A DNA stretch of 64,000 nucleotides from assembly GCF_040183065.1 (NCBI RefSeq), contig NC_091117.1, positions 121,354,226 to 121,418,225 of the forward strand. Direction: 5' to 3'. The position numbers and the translations under genes are program-made. A model generated the notes under the pieces. That model was given only the letters and a program-made list of their open reading frames with translations, searched no databases and had not been told where the DNA came from. Origin of the DNA: Periplaneta americana (Eukaryota; Arthropoda; Insecta; Blattodea; Blattidae). Of this stretch, positions 21,201-32,175 are shown in pieces. Numbering within the stretch: position 1 is the first letter of the stretch; every line of letters begins with the position of its first letter.

Positions 21201-23138
21201 CTCATTTAATATTATATTTCTCAACTTACAGTTATCACACAACTCGGACTTCTTTCTTTCATCTACGTCCTGGTATCAACTCTTCCCACACCTGACCTGA
21301 AATCCTCAGAATGTGCCGGAGGAGTTGCCTACTACGCCGATTCAGCAGACTGCAATGCCTACTACCAATGCGTTCAGGGAAAAGGCGTTCTAATGCACTG
21401 TGCAGCTGGTCTTCACTGGCATGCTGAAGCGAACGCTTGTGATTGGCCTCAGAACGCCAATTGTGTGTTGGATCGCGGTGGTAGTAGCGATGGAAGTGAG
21501 AGTGGGGATTCTAGCAAGAGCAGTGGAGATGCCAGCACTAGTGAGGAATCTGTAGCAGGCAGTGACAGCAGTAGCAGTGAGAGCAACGAATGTCCAGAAG
21601 ACAATAACCCTCCCAAATGTCCTTCCAAAGATCCCTCCCTATCAGTTTTCTTTCCCCACCCAGACAAACATTACTTCTACCACTGCAGTAACGGAGTAGC
21701 CTACTGTAAAGTTTGTCCTTCCAATCTTGAATGGAACACGAATTGTGATACATGCGACTGGCCCGGACAAAACAACTGTCCAAAGAGCAGCGAGAGTGGA
21801 GACAGCAGTAAGAGCAGTGGAGATGCAAGCACCAGCGAGGAATCTGTTCCAGGAAGTGATAGTAGCAGCAGCGAAAGTGAACAAGCACCACCACCACCAC
21901 CCCCAGAGAAGGACAGTGAGAGTGGAGACAGCAGTAAGAGCAGTGGAGATGCCAGTACCAGTGAGGAATCCGTTCCAGGTAGTGACAGCAGCAGCAGTGA
22001 AAGCAACGAATGCCCAGAAGACAGCAACCCTCCCAAATGTCCGTCAAAAGATCCCGCCCAATCTGTTTTCTTCCCCCACCCAGACAAACACTACTTCTAC
22101 CACTGCAGTAACGGAGTAGCTTACTGCAAAGTGTGTCCTTCCAATCTTGAATGGAACACGAATTGTGATACATGCGACTGGCCTGGACAAAACAACTGTC
22201 CAAAGAGCAGCGAGAGTGGAGACAGCAGCAAGAGCAGTGGAGATGCAAGCACTAGCGAGGAATCTGTCCCAGGCAGTGATAGTAGCAGCAGCGAAAGTGA
22301 ACAAGCACCACCACCACCACCTCCAGAGAAAGACAGTGAGAGTGGAGACAGCAGTAAGAGCAGTGGAGATGCCAGTACCAGTGAGGAATCCGTTCCAGGT
22401 AGTGACAGCAGCAGCAGTGAAAGCAATGAATGCCCAGAAGACAGCAACCCTCCCAAATGTCCATCCAAAGATCCCGCCCAATCTGTTTTCTTCCCCCATC
22501 CAGACAAACATTACTTCTACCACTGCAGTAACGGAGTAGCCTACTGTAAAGTCTGTCCTTCTAACTTCGAATGGAACACGCAATGTGACACTTGCGACTG
22601 GCCCGGACAAAACAACTGTCCAAAGAGCAGCGAGAGTGGAGACAGCAGCAAGAGCAGTGGAGATGCCAGCACCAGCGAGGAATCTGTTCCAGGAAGTGAC
22701 AGCAGCAGCAGCGAAAGTGAACCAGCCCCACCCCCACCACCACCAGAAAAGAGCAGCGAGAGTGGGGACAGTAGTAAGAGCAGTGGAGATGCCAGCACCA
22801 GCGAGGAATCCGTTCCAGGTAGTGATAGCAGCAGCAGCGAAAGCAACGAATGTCCAGAAAACAGCAACCCTCCCAAATGCCCATCCAAAGATCCCGCCCT
22901 GTCCGTTTTCTTTCCCCACCCAGACAAACACTACTTCTACCACTGCAGTAACGGAGTAGCATACTGTAAAGTCTGTCCTTCTAACCTCGAATGGAACACG
23001 CAATGCGACACTTGCGACTGGCCCGGACAGAACAACTGTCCAAAGAGCAGCGAGAGTGGGGACAGCAGCAAGAGCAGTGGAGATGACAGCACCAGCGAGG
23101 AATCTGTTCCTGGTAGTGACAGCAGCAGTGAGGAATGA
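18276..23138 (+). CDS. secreted multi-CBM14 chitin-binding protein with acidic Ser-rich linkers
   Basis: Two exons: 18276-18282 (ATG TCC G, then GTAAG) and 21232-23138, after an intron ending TTACAG. Joining them gives 637 residues beginning MSVITQLGLLSFIYVLVST, a clear signal peptide. Domain 1 (Cys30 to Cys80) is a six-cysteine peritrophin-A (CBM14) domain. Four near-identical CBM14 domains follow, each beginning NECPED/NECPEN and ending CDTCDWPGQNNC. Each has eight cysteines and aromatic residues (HYFYHCSNGVAYC) that would contact chitin. Linkers repeat ESGDSSKSSGDASTSEESV and run into SDSSSSES; three end in EQAPPPPPPEK-like proline runs. The protein should be secreted and cross-link chitin in the peritrophic matrix, cuticle or eggshell. 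The linkers may be O-glycosylated, xylosylated at SG sites or phosphorylated. Tandem growth by a 140-residue unit is evident. The chitin-binding role is well supported; the tissue is unknown. Confidence 0.92.
19080..19225 (-). pseudogene. piggyBac C-terminal cysteine-rich finger
   Basis: The minus strand reads SNHFVVSQEK, one stop, then IRCRQCHTKTTIICMKCDVG and VHVKCFITYHT before a stop. The pattern C-x2-C, C-x2-C-x-V-x-x-H-x3-CF-x3-YH is the zinc-binding tail of piggyBac transposases. It confirms that both transposase ends survive while the middle has gone. Confidence 0.75.
19691..20100 (-). pseudogene. piggyBac transposase N-terminal region
   Basis: The minus strand reads RFRETDGTHVII, FSLNEALQMIQDDQ, ISITILSPKYACGNVTDVTD and then EDSGDENNPTIDSMPASQLR. 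The 'TDEDSGDEN.PT...LPasQLraeaEv' motif is typical of PGBD/piggyBac N-termini. An acidic stretch and a basic KRKNNKFQLGRS follow before the frame is lost. There is no ATG in frame close upstream of the first conserved residues. Confidence 0.75.
21492..23138 (+). repeat. 420-bp coding tandem repeat, 3.9 copies
   Basis: Unit starts at 21492, 21912, 22332 and 22752 are exactly 420 bp apart with no insertion or deletion between copies. The fourth copy is cut short by the stop codon at 23136. Each unit encodes one CBM14 domain, two Ser-rich linkers and one Pro run. The copies differ mainly at silent third positions. Confidence 0.97.
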
Positions 23139-23422
23139 CATTTCATTGAGAACAATGAAAGTCAGTTTATTGGAATTTTTCAGTCTCTCCTTTGACGACT
23201 AGGCAAGTTGCAATTTGTGATAATTTTTTGTTGTTTCTTCAAGTTTTACGCTTATGATTATACCTAAGTTTATTTTGTATAAATGCGTGTTATTTCCTTT
23301 TTTATGTCTATGTGTGAATGGACCGCTGTGAATATTATAATATGTAAGAAGTTTTGTACTGATCTGAGTGTATTCTAAATAATATAATCGACTTAGAATA
23401 TTGTTGTTATTTTTTTAAATGA

Positions 23423-23428
23423 AATAAA
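23423..23428 (+). terminator. candidate polyadenylation signal
   Basis: AATAAA lies 285 bp after the stop codon of the chitin-binding gene, within GAAATAAATT. A T-rich stretch follows at 23429-23462. This gives a 3' UTR of about 300 nt. Confidence 0.6.
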
Positions 23429-23464
23429 TTTCTTCTGTTACCTGCACCGAAGTTTTTATTTTAA

Positions 23465-24850
23465 TATATCTCAGTTTTCTTTATAATAAAATTATTTCAG
23501 TTGATTTATCTATGAAGAAGTCTTATACTTTCATTTATAAACATTAGGTATTCGTATTTAATGAGCCAGTTAATGAATAACCGGGTTTAAAAGGGCGCGT
23601 CAGCTAATGTGGCTATTTGCTCTCTTATCTAAAATTCTTTAGAAAAAATCAGAAACACAAACAATATCAAAAGCTGAATACTAACACGAACTGAATGGTT
23701 ATGACATTAAAAACAGTTGCACAAATGCATTACTAACAAGCTGTTTCGTAAAAAATCATAAAAAGTGATATTCTTAGACCATAGGCCAGGCCTGCAGAAC
23801 CTGTAAGTATGGGAAATATGACGTCACTCTCACGCCACGTCTATTGGGGATGTTCGAGTTCCACGTAGAGTTGTTTACATTCTTTTCTCGTGCAAGGTCC
23901 ATCAGTGGCGGCACTGTAATTTAAAAAAAAGGATTGTAATAAATTCATTGTATTTATAATCTGTTATCTCGTTTCAAGATTTACAATTATTATGCTAAAT
24001 TTCCTGCCGGTACGTTCTTTGAGATTTCTTTGCACCAAGCCTGCTTTAGATTTCGAAAACTTTCCTCCTATTATCACGAACATAAATTTATGGCACTTAA
24101 GTAATGAACCTTGAAAGTCACTATTAATTTCAGTTCAAAATAAACACAACGAGTGACGTCCTTAATTTAACAGTATATAAATAAATATTCAATATACAGT
24201 TCGTAATAATGAACTTACCTGAAAGTTTGTGCATAGAATAATTCTTATTATGGCTTTGTTGAAATGTGGTTTAGTATTGAAATGACTAGTAGAAATAAAT
24301 TGGATGGGGCACAGTAAATAAGCAATTCTTTTGTCTTCAGTAACAAAATAATCACATTCCCATTTCCTTTAGAAGTAGTATTTCTTCACGGGTTTAGATT
24401 TTGTCATGTTCCAGTTCTCTTTAAACTGCAATATGCGTATTGTGTATTTATTTATTTTTTATTTATTTATACATTTATTTGGCTGGAGTGCGTTACAATG
24501 TTGAATGACAGCATTGGCATCCGATCGTAGTCTATAGCTATCACTCACTTATCAACGCACAGTTTCCCTGGAAAAGGATGAGACGATTGAATATTCCTAA
24601 GTCTCAGATGTAAGACACTGCGCATGATCGGAGACCAGAGCACTGATACACAAGATAACGAATATTGAGTTACTTAAATTCAGGCTATTTGGTTTGTTAC
24701 TAGCATCGTTCCGAAATTCACTTCACAAACTGCAAAAAATATGATAATATTACGTAAATAAAAGATAAATATATACATAAATCGTGTAGTTAAATCGACA
24801 ATGGACCTTCATGACTAGATCGACACTCCGCACGGAAAGGAACGCTTTCA
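23465..24850. other. intergenic, nothing coding recognised
   Basis: AT-rich sequence. TGACGTCA, a CRE-type octamer, occurs at about 23819-23826 but without promoter context. No TIR pair or ORF of interest was seen. Confidence 0.4.
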
Positions 24851-24856
24851 TGTCGT

Positions 24857-24935
24857 TTCAATAGCTCAGACGGTAAGACTTCTGCGTGTTGTGTAGAAGA
24901 GTGCGAGTTCGAGCCTTAGTCTACACAACGATTTT
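24857..24935 (+). mobile_element. tRNA-like promoter sequence (SINE head or tRNA relic)
   Basis: TAGCTCAGACGGTAAGAC matches a tRNA A box, and GCGAGTTCGAGCC about 40 bp later resembles a B box. An acceptor-stem partner is lacking, so this is not a functional tRNA gene. TGTTGTGTAGA and TCTACACAACG around the B box could pair as a stem. Confidence 0.45.
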
Positions 24936-25465
24936 TTTTGTCTAAATAACGTTGAAATAGCTAAGTAACGTTGAAATAGAGTTTTACAAAGTCCTGAGAT
25001 TAATTGTTAATGATCGCAAACAATACAAAATTACAAGTTATAATATTATAAACGTTAATCTAATGAATGCATTTACACACACATATACAATGTAAATGCA
25101 TATATATTAAAAACTAACAATTAAAATGAAATTAAAAAATATATGTAATAATGGACAAACTTTTACAAAGATTTAGAGTCCTTAGGTTAAGTCATTTGTT
25201 AAGTAATTATTACAATATTTTATTAACAGCTGTAGCAATGTGGTGTCATAACTTGAGGTTTGTTTACTTAATGTAATTAGATTTAATTTGATTAGTTTCG
25301 CAACAATTAGACTTCCTGTTATATCCTGTTATTTAGATATTTAATTTAGGGTTGATTTATTAACTCTTACTATGCAAGATGCCTGTTATTTCAATAATTC
25401 TATATCACGTTAAATAGTCATTGTCTACATTAAAGTATTATAGTCATCCCTCATTTCTCATCGTA

Positions 25466-26469
25466 ATGGCGAACCGACGTGACATGAGACAGCGAATTAT
25501 AGCTCTAGTTGAGGCTGGATATGGGGCTAGATCTGCTGGCCGTTTGGTCGGTGTTCCTGGAAGTACAGCCGCGAGGTGGGTTCATCGTTACCAAAATTTT
25601 GGGGAGGTCGAAAATCGCCCTATTCCTGGGCGTTTGCGGATATCTTCATTGGAAGAGGATGCTCTCTTATTCGAGACAGTTCGACAGGACCCCTTTCTGA
25701 CTGCTAACGAAATAAGAGCAGCATCTAACTTTCCCGGCTCTTCACAGACTGTGACCAGCAGGTTGAGGAACCGCGGTATTAGGAGCCGGAGGGCTGCGCA
25801 AATGGAAATATTGGGGGACTGTCGACCATCTTGCCTTCGCTACCAATCGAGTGGATTTCGATTGGAGAAATGTAATTTTCTCCGACGAAACAACCATCTC
25901 GAGTGATTACGAAGGTCCTGTCCGTGTCTATCGTGAGGATGGTCTTCAACATGATCAGCGCTATGTGCACCGACGTGAAAGATCGGGGCGCTTTAGCATA
26001 TCGTGTTAGGGGTGGATGTCTTACGATGGACCTGGCGTTGTAGAACGCATCGATGGCCGGTTTTAATGTGGGAACTTACGAGCACATTCTGGAAGATATA
26101 TTCCTTCCCTCCGCCCGAGAACGTTTTCCCGAAGGAACATTGCTGTTCCAGCAAGATAACCATCCCGTGCACTATGCTGCAAGCATTCAAAGATGGTTTC
26201 AAAGGAGACCCGAGATCGAAATCATTAATTGGCCTCCGAAGTCACCTGATTTGAATGTCATCGAAAATTTATGGGCGGAATTGAAAAAGAGAGGGATAGC
26301 CACCTATGCCCACCGACGCCCTCGAAATCGAGACGAATTGTGGGGTCAAGTTGTTGACACCTGGGAAGATCTCGCCGGGGATCAGAACTTATTCTACAAT
26401 CTCGTGACATCCATGCCGGATCGACTTAGAGCTGTAATAGAAGCTGATAGCATGTGGACAAGATTTTAA
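25466..26469 (+). pseudogene. Tc1-like transposase (DD34E), second family
   Basis: Translation from the ATG at 25466 gives MANRRDMRQRIIALVEAGYG. Two helix-turn-helix regions follow (ARSAGRLVGVPGSTAARWVH, later LTANEIRAAS), separated by NRPIPGRLR. A frame change near 25790-25815, apparently with some missing codons, leads into VDFDWRNVIFSDETTISSDY, which holds the first catalytic Asp. A further break near 25995-26060 precedes MAGFNVGTYEHILEDIFLPS and GTLLFQQDNHPVHYAASIQR, with the second Asp. WPPKSPDLNVIENLWAELKK carries the Glu 34 residues later. The protein ends IEADSMWTRF. It differs strongly from the Tc1 at 12877-17236. No terminal inverted repeats were identified, so the element's limits are open. 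Confidence 0.88.
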
Positions 26470-27500
26470 GTTAACATGTCTCTTTTTGTTTCTTATGATT
26501 TTTGTTTGAGGAAGAATACTTTCAACTTCCAAGTAAGATTTATTTATTTTTTTACGAGGTTCAGTCCACTTCTAAGACCCAGAAATTGGGCATAAATTAT
26601 TCCACATTTTTCGACAAATTAGACAGTCGAGGAACTCTGAACAAATTAATTACACCTCAATAAAAAAAGTTTTACCCGGGATCGAACACGAGATGTTTCG
26701 GTAATACAGTGGAACGGACACGCTACTATATGAGCTAACGAGACAAGACAGTGACAGCAGCAGTCCAGAATGTAGATCCCTTAGCAGGCATTTGCCATTC
26801 GGTACAGTGAAGCAATGATATTTTGGGACTCGAGCTATGTTGTGAAATCCTGGCCTTAAATGGCTGTCTATTCGTGATCCTTATTCTGGTCCTTGTCCTT
26901 GTTGTGGTCCTTGTAACAATTCCTGTACTATTTGTCATGTTATATATCGTGACGTCGATATATGGAGTGAACTGCGCTGTAGAACTTTAACTTCCGACGA
27001 CCAAGAATAGTCTGATTCTTTTTCAGGGTAACTGTACAATTTTATTTATCGTCCTACCAGTAATGCAAGTTTTATAAAAACTGGAATTAAAACTTTAATA
27101 ATGTACGAAAAATTCTAATAAATTATATAAATAAAGTAACTGATTTGTTGTATGTATGCAACATTTCAGACGTTTTCCATTTTAGTAGAATACAGAGCCC
27201 GGAAAGACAAGTCGGGGACTGTACTTTACTTATTTTAAACAAAAAGTGGAATTAATCAGCTTTACTAGTAATAGGACGATATATACATAGGTAGACCTTC
27301 TTACATTATATGAACACATTTTTAAATTTATTTTACATGTCTTTTAACTTATTTATTTCCCTCATTTATTTTCCTCTTACTTTCTAAAGGTATGTTCCTA
27401 AGGATTTTATTATCTGTTCATTTGTAATTCTTAATAGCGTATTGTATACCTGCCGCCACGAGAATGAATGTTGATGCTGCCGAGCGTAACTAGAACGCTA
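26470..27500. other. intergenic
   Basis: Apart from the tRNA-like sequence at 26655-26748, no recognisable element or gene. Confidence 0.4.
26655..26748 (-). mobile_element. tRNA-like sequence, minus strand
   Basis: On the minus strand GTTAGCTCATATAGTAGCG resembles an A box. About 40 bp later TGTTCGATCCCGGG is a very good B box. The spacing is longer than a standard tRNA, so it is probably a SINE head or an old tRNA copy. Confidence 0.45.
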
Positions 27501-27510
27501 TGACCGCACT

Positions 27511-27545
27511 GGTATAAAAGGTGGGTGGGGTAGAAGGGATGGTAA
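27511..27545 (+). promoter_or_regulatory. candidate core promoter (TATAAAAG)
   Basis: GGTATAAAAGGTGGG is followed about 30 bp later by GACAGTCGC. The setting is relatively GC-rich for this window. No ORF follows within 1 kb. It could start a non-coding or spliced transcript, or be chance. Confidence 0.25.
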
Positions 27546-28105
27546 GACAGTCGCTCTGAGGAGCTACAGTTCTGCAGATCTGCCGTAGGTAGTGTTTAAA
27601 AAGAAACAATGAAATATTAAAACAAATACCATCAGAAACAAATAATTATCTAGCGATTTCAAAACAAAATTCTATTAAATGTCCGGATGTAGAAGGTCCG
27701 AAATGTCAAGTTTAAATAAAAACAAAATATAAAACAACAAAAGTAACCTCCGAATGTAGAGAGTCCGGAGGATAAGCAACAACGGGTCAATAAAAACTAC
27801 ACACTTTGTCATTTCCTGTACTGGATATAAATCTCAGAATTTCATTAGCAGAGTTAAAATCACTTCCAAGAGCTTCACTTAGAGTCGGCCGAATTGCGTA
27901 TTGACGACGGACAGGGTCATATTTTCTACAATGTAATCAAATATGTTCGACCGTAACTGATACTGGTCCGGGTGAATTGTCACAAAACAGAAACAGGTAA
28001 AGATGCGATCGAGATATGTTAATTGCCGTAAAATTACCTGTGCACAATTTTACAGTTGGTATCTGCGAGAGAAGTTAGTTGCCACAAAACTACCTGCGGT
28101 TGGTA

Positions 28106-28192
28106 CCTTCATTCATTCATTCATTCATTCATTCATTCATTCATTCATTCATTCATTCATTCATTCATTCATTCATTCATTCATTCATTTAT
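28106..28192. repeat. (ATTC)n microsatellite
   Basis: About 21 CATT/ATTC units. Read on the minus strand they form an (AATG)n run that could be the tail of the SINE at 28345-28656. Confidence 0.95.
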
Positions 28193-28344
28193 TTATTTTA
28201 TTCCATAGATCTTACATGAGCAATGAAGCTTTAAGATGTGGAACATGTCAACATTTTACAATATTACAATTACAATTTTTACAAATTTTTATAGTTTTAC
28301 AATTTAGTAATTTTCTACAATTTTTACAATGTTGTACAATTTTT

Positions 28345-28656
28345 TTACATTTTGGCGAGATGTAGTGAGATGAAATGAGGTCCGAGGATTCGCCAAAATA
28401 TTACCCGGCATTTGCCTTTTCGGTGGGGGAAACCTCGGAAAAACCCAACCAGGTAATCAAATCAAAGGGGGTAATCAAATCAAAGGTGTTGATGCCAAGG
28501 ACTCGCCATAGACCATCCGGCTTCAGTCCCACGGCTGTGGAAAACCTCGGAAGAAACCAAAGTCCAAAGGGGGATCCAACCCAAGCCCGAACGCAGCTCC
28601 GGATCAGCAGCCCAGCGAGTCTGCCGACTGAGCTACATCGATGGCTCTACTAAAAG
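28345..28656 (-). mobile_element. tRNA-derived SINE, minus strand
   Basis: The minus-strand head is CATCGATGTAGCTCAGTCGG, an excellent tRNA A box. The body follows with ACCTGGTTGGGTTTTTCCGA, GGTTTCCCCCACCG and TATTTTGGCGAATCCTCGGA. The same core is found in the SINEs at 32651 and 46488. It contains a short internal duplication (AATCAAATCAAAGG twice). Confidence 0.75.
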
Positions 28657-28679
28657 TATACAATACATAGCCAATCAGA

Positions 28680-29420
28680 TTATTAAATTTACAAACGCAA
28701 ACGATCATTCATAAGTTGAGCTATATTATAATACAAAACAATTTAATTAAATTTAAGGCATAAACAATTCAACCAGTTTTGATATACAGAAATTGATAAT
28801 ACATATCATGCAAACTACTTCAAATTACAAACACAAACAATTTATCAGTAGAGCTATATAGATTACTATTCAATTTAAAGCATATACAATTCATCGGCCA
28901 AAACTATACAAATATATACAATACAAAGTAGCATACTTTCATTAAGCTATACAAATTTGTGCAATTAATATCAAGTAGATTAATTCAATTTATAATCATA
29001 AACAATTCATCAGTTGAGCTATACATATTACCATTCAATTTACAGTAGGTCTATATACAATTCATCAATAGAGCTACAGAGACTAGTAATCATTTTAAGA
29101 ACATATACATTTCATCAACCAAACTATACAAACATATACAATCAAATTAGTTCAATTTACAAACTTATTTTCGTTAAGCTATACAATTCATATGAAGTAG
29201 ATTAATTCAATTTATAAGCTTAAACAATTCATCAGTTAACCTATACAGTATACTATTCAATTTACAGTACATACAATTCATCAGTTATGCTAAACAAAAA
29301 ATGCAATACATAGTAAACAGATTAAGTCAATATAAAACATATTTTAGTTGAGCTATATAAAATTGTACATGTCATTTAAGTAGAATAATTCAATTCACAA
29401 GCATAAACAATTCATCAATT
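28680..29420. repeat. degenerate minisatellite built around the LINE stop region
   Basis: About ten variable copies of ACAATTCATCAGTTGAGCTA, with AGTAGATTAATTCAATTTA between them, are spaced 40-110 bp apart. The rightmost copy is the very end of the LINE ORF (codons for IDELFMLVN and the stop). The array therefore seems to have grown from the LINE's own 3' terminus. Confidence 0.65.
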
Positions 29421-30880
29421 GTGTAGAAGGTATGAGTATGTAGAAATTTGGTTAATTCTTTTCTGAACCTTTTCTCGTTGTTCTTCAAATCTTTAAGATA
29501 ATTAGGCAGTGCATTGAAGACTGTTATACATGAATAGCGAACTCCTTTTTTAAAACAGCTTAGACTAACAGAGGGTAGATGAAGATCTGATTTATGTCTT
29601 GTATTAAAATGATGAATGTCTTGATTAGTACTGAATTTATCTTGGTTTTTAATATACAGCATCATTAGGGAAAGAACGTATTCACAAGGTAAAGTCAAGA
29701 TTTCTAAGTTTCGGAAAATATTTTTACATGAGGTCCTTTTATGCACACCGGTCATTATTCTTAAAGCTTTCTTTTGTAAAACAAAAACGTGTTTAGCTTC
29801 AGACGAGTTACCCCAGAATATTAATCCATATTTCATTACAGAGTGAAAATATGCAAAGTATGACATTTTAAGTAAGTTTATATCACCAATAGTAGATAAG
29901 GATCTTAATGCATAACAGGCAGAGCTCAATTTACGAGTAATACATTCTATATGCGTTTTCCAGTTCAAGTGATTATCCAATTCTAAACCAAGAAACTTTG
30001 TGCTTATGGATTCTTTGAGATGAGTTCCATTTAATCGAATACTGTAGGAAACCTGAGCACTATTGTGTGTATTAAATTTGACTGCACTGGTTTTATCAAC
30101 ATTAAGTGCTAGTTTATTTGCATGGAACCATTCATTCATTAGATTCAGCACTGTATTAGAAGTGTTTATAAAATGATCGTATTGTTTGCTTGAAATAATT
30201 ACACTTGTATCATCTGCAAATAAAATTACATGGGATGAATTGTTTATGGTCAAGGCTAAATCATTAATATAAACTAGAAACAACAATGGACCTAAAATTG
30301 ACCCCTGCGGAACACCATGTTTAATATTTCTAAATTCTGAATAAGTAACTTTATGACTATTTGGTACATTTATTTCTACTTTTTGTTTTCTATTTGATAA
30401 GTACGATGTAAACCAACCCAACATCTCATCTTTAATACCATAAAACTTCAATTTTTTTACTAATATACTATGGTCTACACAATCAAATGCTTTAGCCAAG
30501 TCACAAAAAATCCCACCTACATGCAGTTTCGAATTTAATGAATTTAGTATTTCATCCACCAAACTAAAAGCAGCATTCTCTGTCGATTTTTGTTTTCTAA
30601 ATCCAAACTGTTCTAAAACTAATATATTGTTGGACTCCAGGTAATGATATAATCTATTATACATAACTTTCTCAAACACTTTTGAAAATGTTGTTAATAA
30701 TGATATGGGTCTGTAATTAGCAATAGTACATTTATCTCCCTTTTGTATATTGGTTTTACTATTGAATATTTGAGTCTTTCTGGAAAAATACCACATTGCA
30801 TTGACAAATTGCATAGATAGCTTAACGGAGGGGATAATATTTCAGAACAAGCTTTCAGAACTTTACTTAACCTGTGTCGA
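29390..30880 (-). pseudogene. LINE ORF2 (reverse transcriptase), 5'-truncated, CR1/Jockey-like
   Basis: This is a non-LTR reverse transcriptase without its endonuclease. Minus-strand reading starts near 30880 with SEILSPPLSYLCNLSMQCGI. One frame change near 30740 is followed by YRPISLLTTFSKVFEKVMYN. Other motifs are QFGFRKQKSTENAAF, FCDLAKAFDCVDHSIL with the first catalytic Asp, GVPQGSILGPLLFLVYIND and VILFADDTSVI, the catalytic ADD box. NVDKTSAVKFN and KFLGLELDNHLNWKTHI follow. After a long connector, the protein ends YTIDELFMLVN. About 470 codons are open after the single frame change, so the copy is young but 5'-truncated. It lies inside the MULE interval, in opposite orientation to the MULE transposase. 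Confidence 0.92.
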
Positions 30881-30924
30881 TCGAGTTGCTTATGTTTCGT
30901 ATCAGTGTCTGTTGTACCCTGCTT

Positions 30925-32175
30925 AGTGATGGCAGTGCGTTTGACTTACAGTGCCAAAAGTAAACAACTTTTAGTGATCAACAATTTTAAATTTTATGTT
31001 CGTTATAATATCTAAAAGTAACAAACATACATGGCGGTGGGTCCAAAGAAGCTGCAGAGCGAAGGTTTACACAACAGGGTTAACTGAAGAAATATGTGAC
31101 CTGGGTAAGTGTGACTTTACTCATAATCATACGAGCATAGCCGAGGAAAAATTAAATCGACAAGGAATAAGCAATATTTGCAAAAGAAAACCAATAGAAA
31201 ACCTATCTGAAAAAATTAAAAAATCATTCGTGTTGAATTGGCAAATCATGACAATGAACATGACTTGACAACAGCTGATCTTGAACTTATTAGGCGAAAT
31301 ATACATTTTGCCAGGTCAGCAGTACTGTACATTCCGCATTGGCTAAAACAAGACCAGAAGTCCAAGAAGTGCTGGAATCAATGACCATAAAGACAAATAG
31401 AGGCGAAGATTTTATTCTTGAAAACGGCGTAGAAAGCGAGTTAGTGATTTTTTCGTGTACAACAAATGTATCAGCTCTGAAAAATACAGAAATTGTCTAC
31501 ATGGATGGGACATTTCAATATTGTACCCGTCACTTTTATCAGTTGTATTCCGTGCATGGCCTGTTAAACAATATCTACATACCTTGGTTATTCGCGCTTT
31601 TCCCGAATAAGACACTTGGAACCTGTAAAAGGCTGTTAGGCGTTATGAAAAATCTTGGAATTTCCCCTCTTAAATTTGTCATTGACTTTGAAATTCCCAC
31701 AAAGATAGCCATCGAAATAGTAAAATTGAAGATTGTATGTTTCATTTGGGACAAGCCTGCACAGGAAAATGCAGCAGCTCTGCCTTTCAAAACAGGTTTA
31801 CTGATGGTGAAGGTGAAGTTGGGAAATGGTTGAATTACTTTTATGTCCTACCATTTCTTAGTCCTGACGAAGAGAGTGATTGTTTCGTTGAGGACTTCAT
31901 GTAAATAAAGCCTAATGACACTGCTGTGGATAAATATAGTGATTACTTATTAGACACTTACATAAGTGAAGCTAGCATTTTCCCGCCTGAAATGTGGTCA
32001 AGTTTCTAGTCACATTCACTGCACACTACTAATGCCTGCGAATCTTTCCATTCGGATATGAACTCTAAATTTTACCATCATCACTCCCATATAGGCCTAT
32101 TTAAATTTGTAGAATCCTAAAGACATTGCAGACCAACACTTACGTAAAAATTAGAAATGCTACACAACAAATTAT
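30925..32175 (+). pseudogene. MULE transposase with N-terminal FLYWCH zinc finger
   Basis: The N-terminus reads AKSKQLLVINNFKFYVRYN. One frame change is followed by KHTWRWVQRSCRAKVYTTG and FTHNHTS. These are the F, Y, W, C and H-x-H positions of a FLYWCH finger. At 31339-31800 it reads RGEDFILENGVESELVIFSC, then IVYMDGTFQYCTRHFYQLYS with the catalytic Asp of the MULE DDE domain, then YIPWLFALFPNKTLGTCKRL. From about 31810 another frame holds WLNYFYVLPFLSPDE, YISEASIFPPEMWSS, TTNACESFHSDMNSKFYHHH and IGLFKFVE. NTYVKIRNATQ ends it near 32175. A few stops and frame changes are present and part of the central catalytic region is missing. Two related remnants lie at 38290-40140 and 40640-40960. 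Confidence 0.82.

Larger units (their letters stand above)
18283..21231 (+). other. intron 1 of the chitin-binding gene
   Basis: The 2949-bp intron starts GTAAGAAG and ends CAACTTACAG, phase 1. It is preceded by a minimal 7-nt coding part of exon 1, a layout common in arthropod cuticle and peritrophin genes. A piggyBac element occupies 18788-20494. The rest (20499-21225) is AT-rich with nothing recognised. Confidence 0.85.

Noticed and set aside
21449-23155. Long minus-strand and off-frame ORFs across the chitin-binding repeats (up to 365 codons)
   Set aside because: They are shadows of the 420-bp in-frame repeat. Only the + frame gives the cysteine pattern, a signal peptide and correct splicing.
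23815-23830. CRE-type TGACGTCA as a promoter element
   Set aside because: A single octamer with no TATA box, initiator or exon nearby.
27511-27800. Long terminal repeat of a retroelement
   Set aside because: A TATAAAAG promoter is suggestive, but no matching second repeat, primer-binding site or gag-pol coding sequence was seen.
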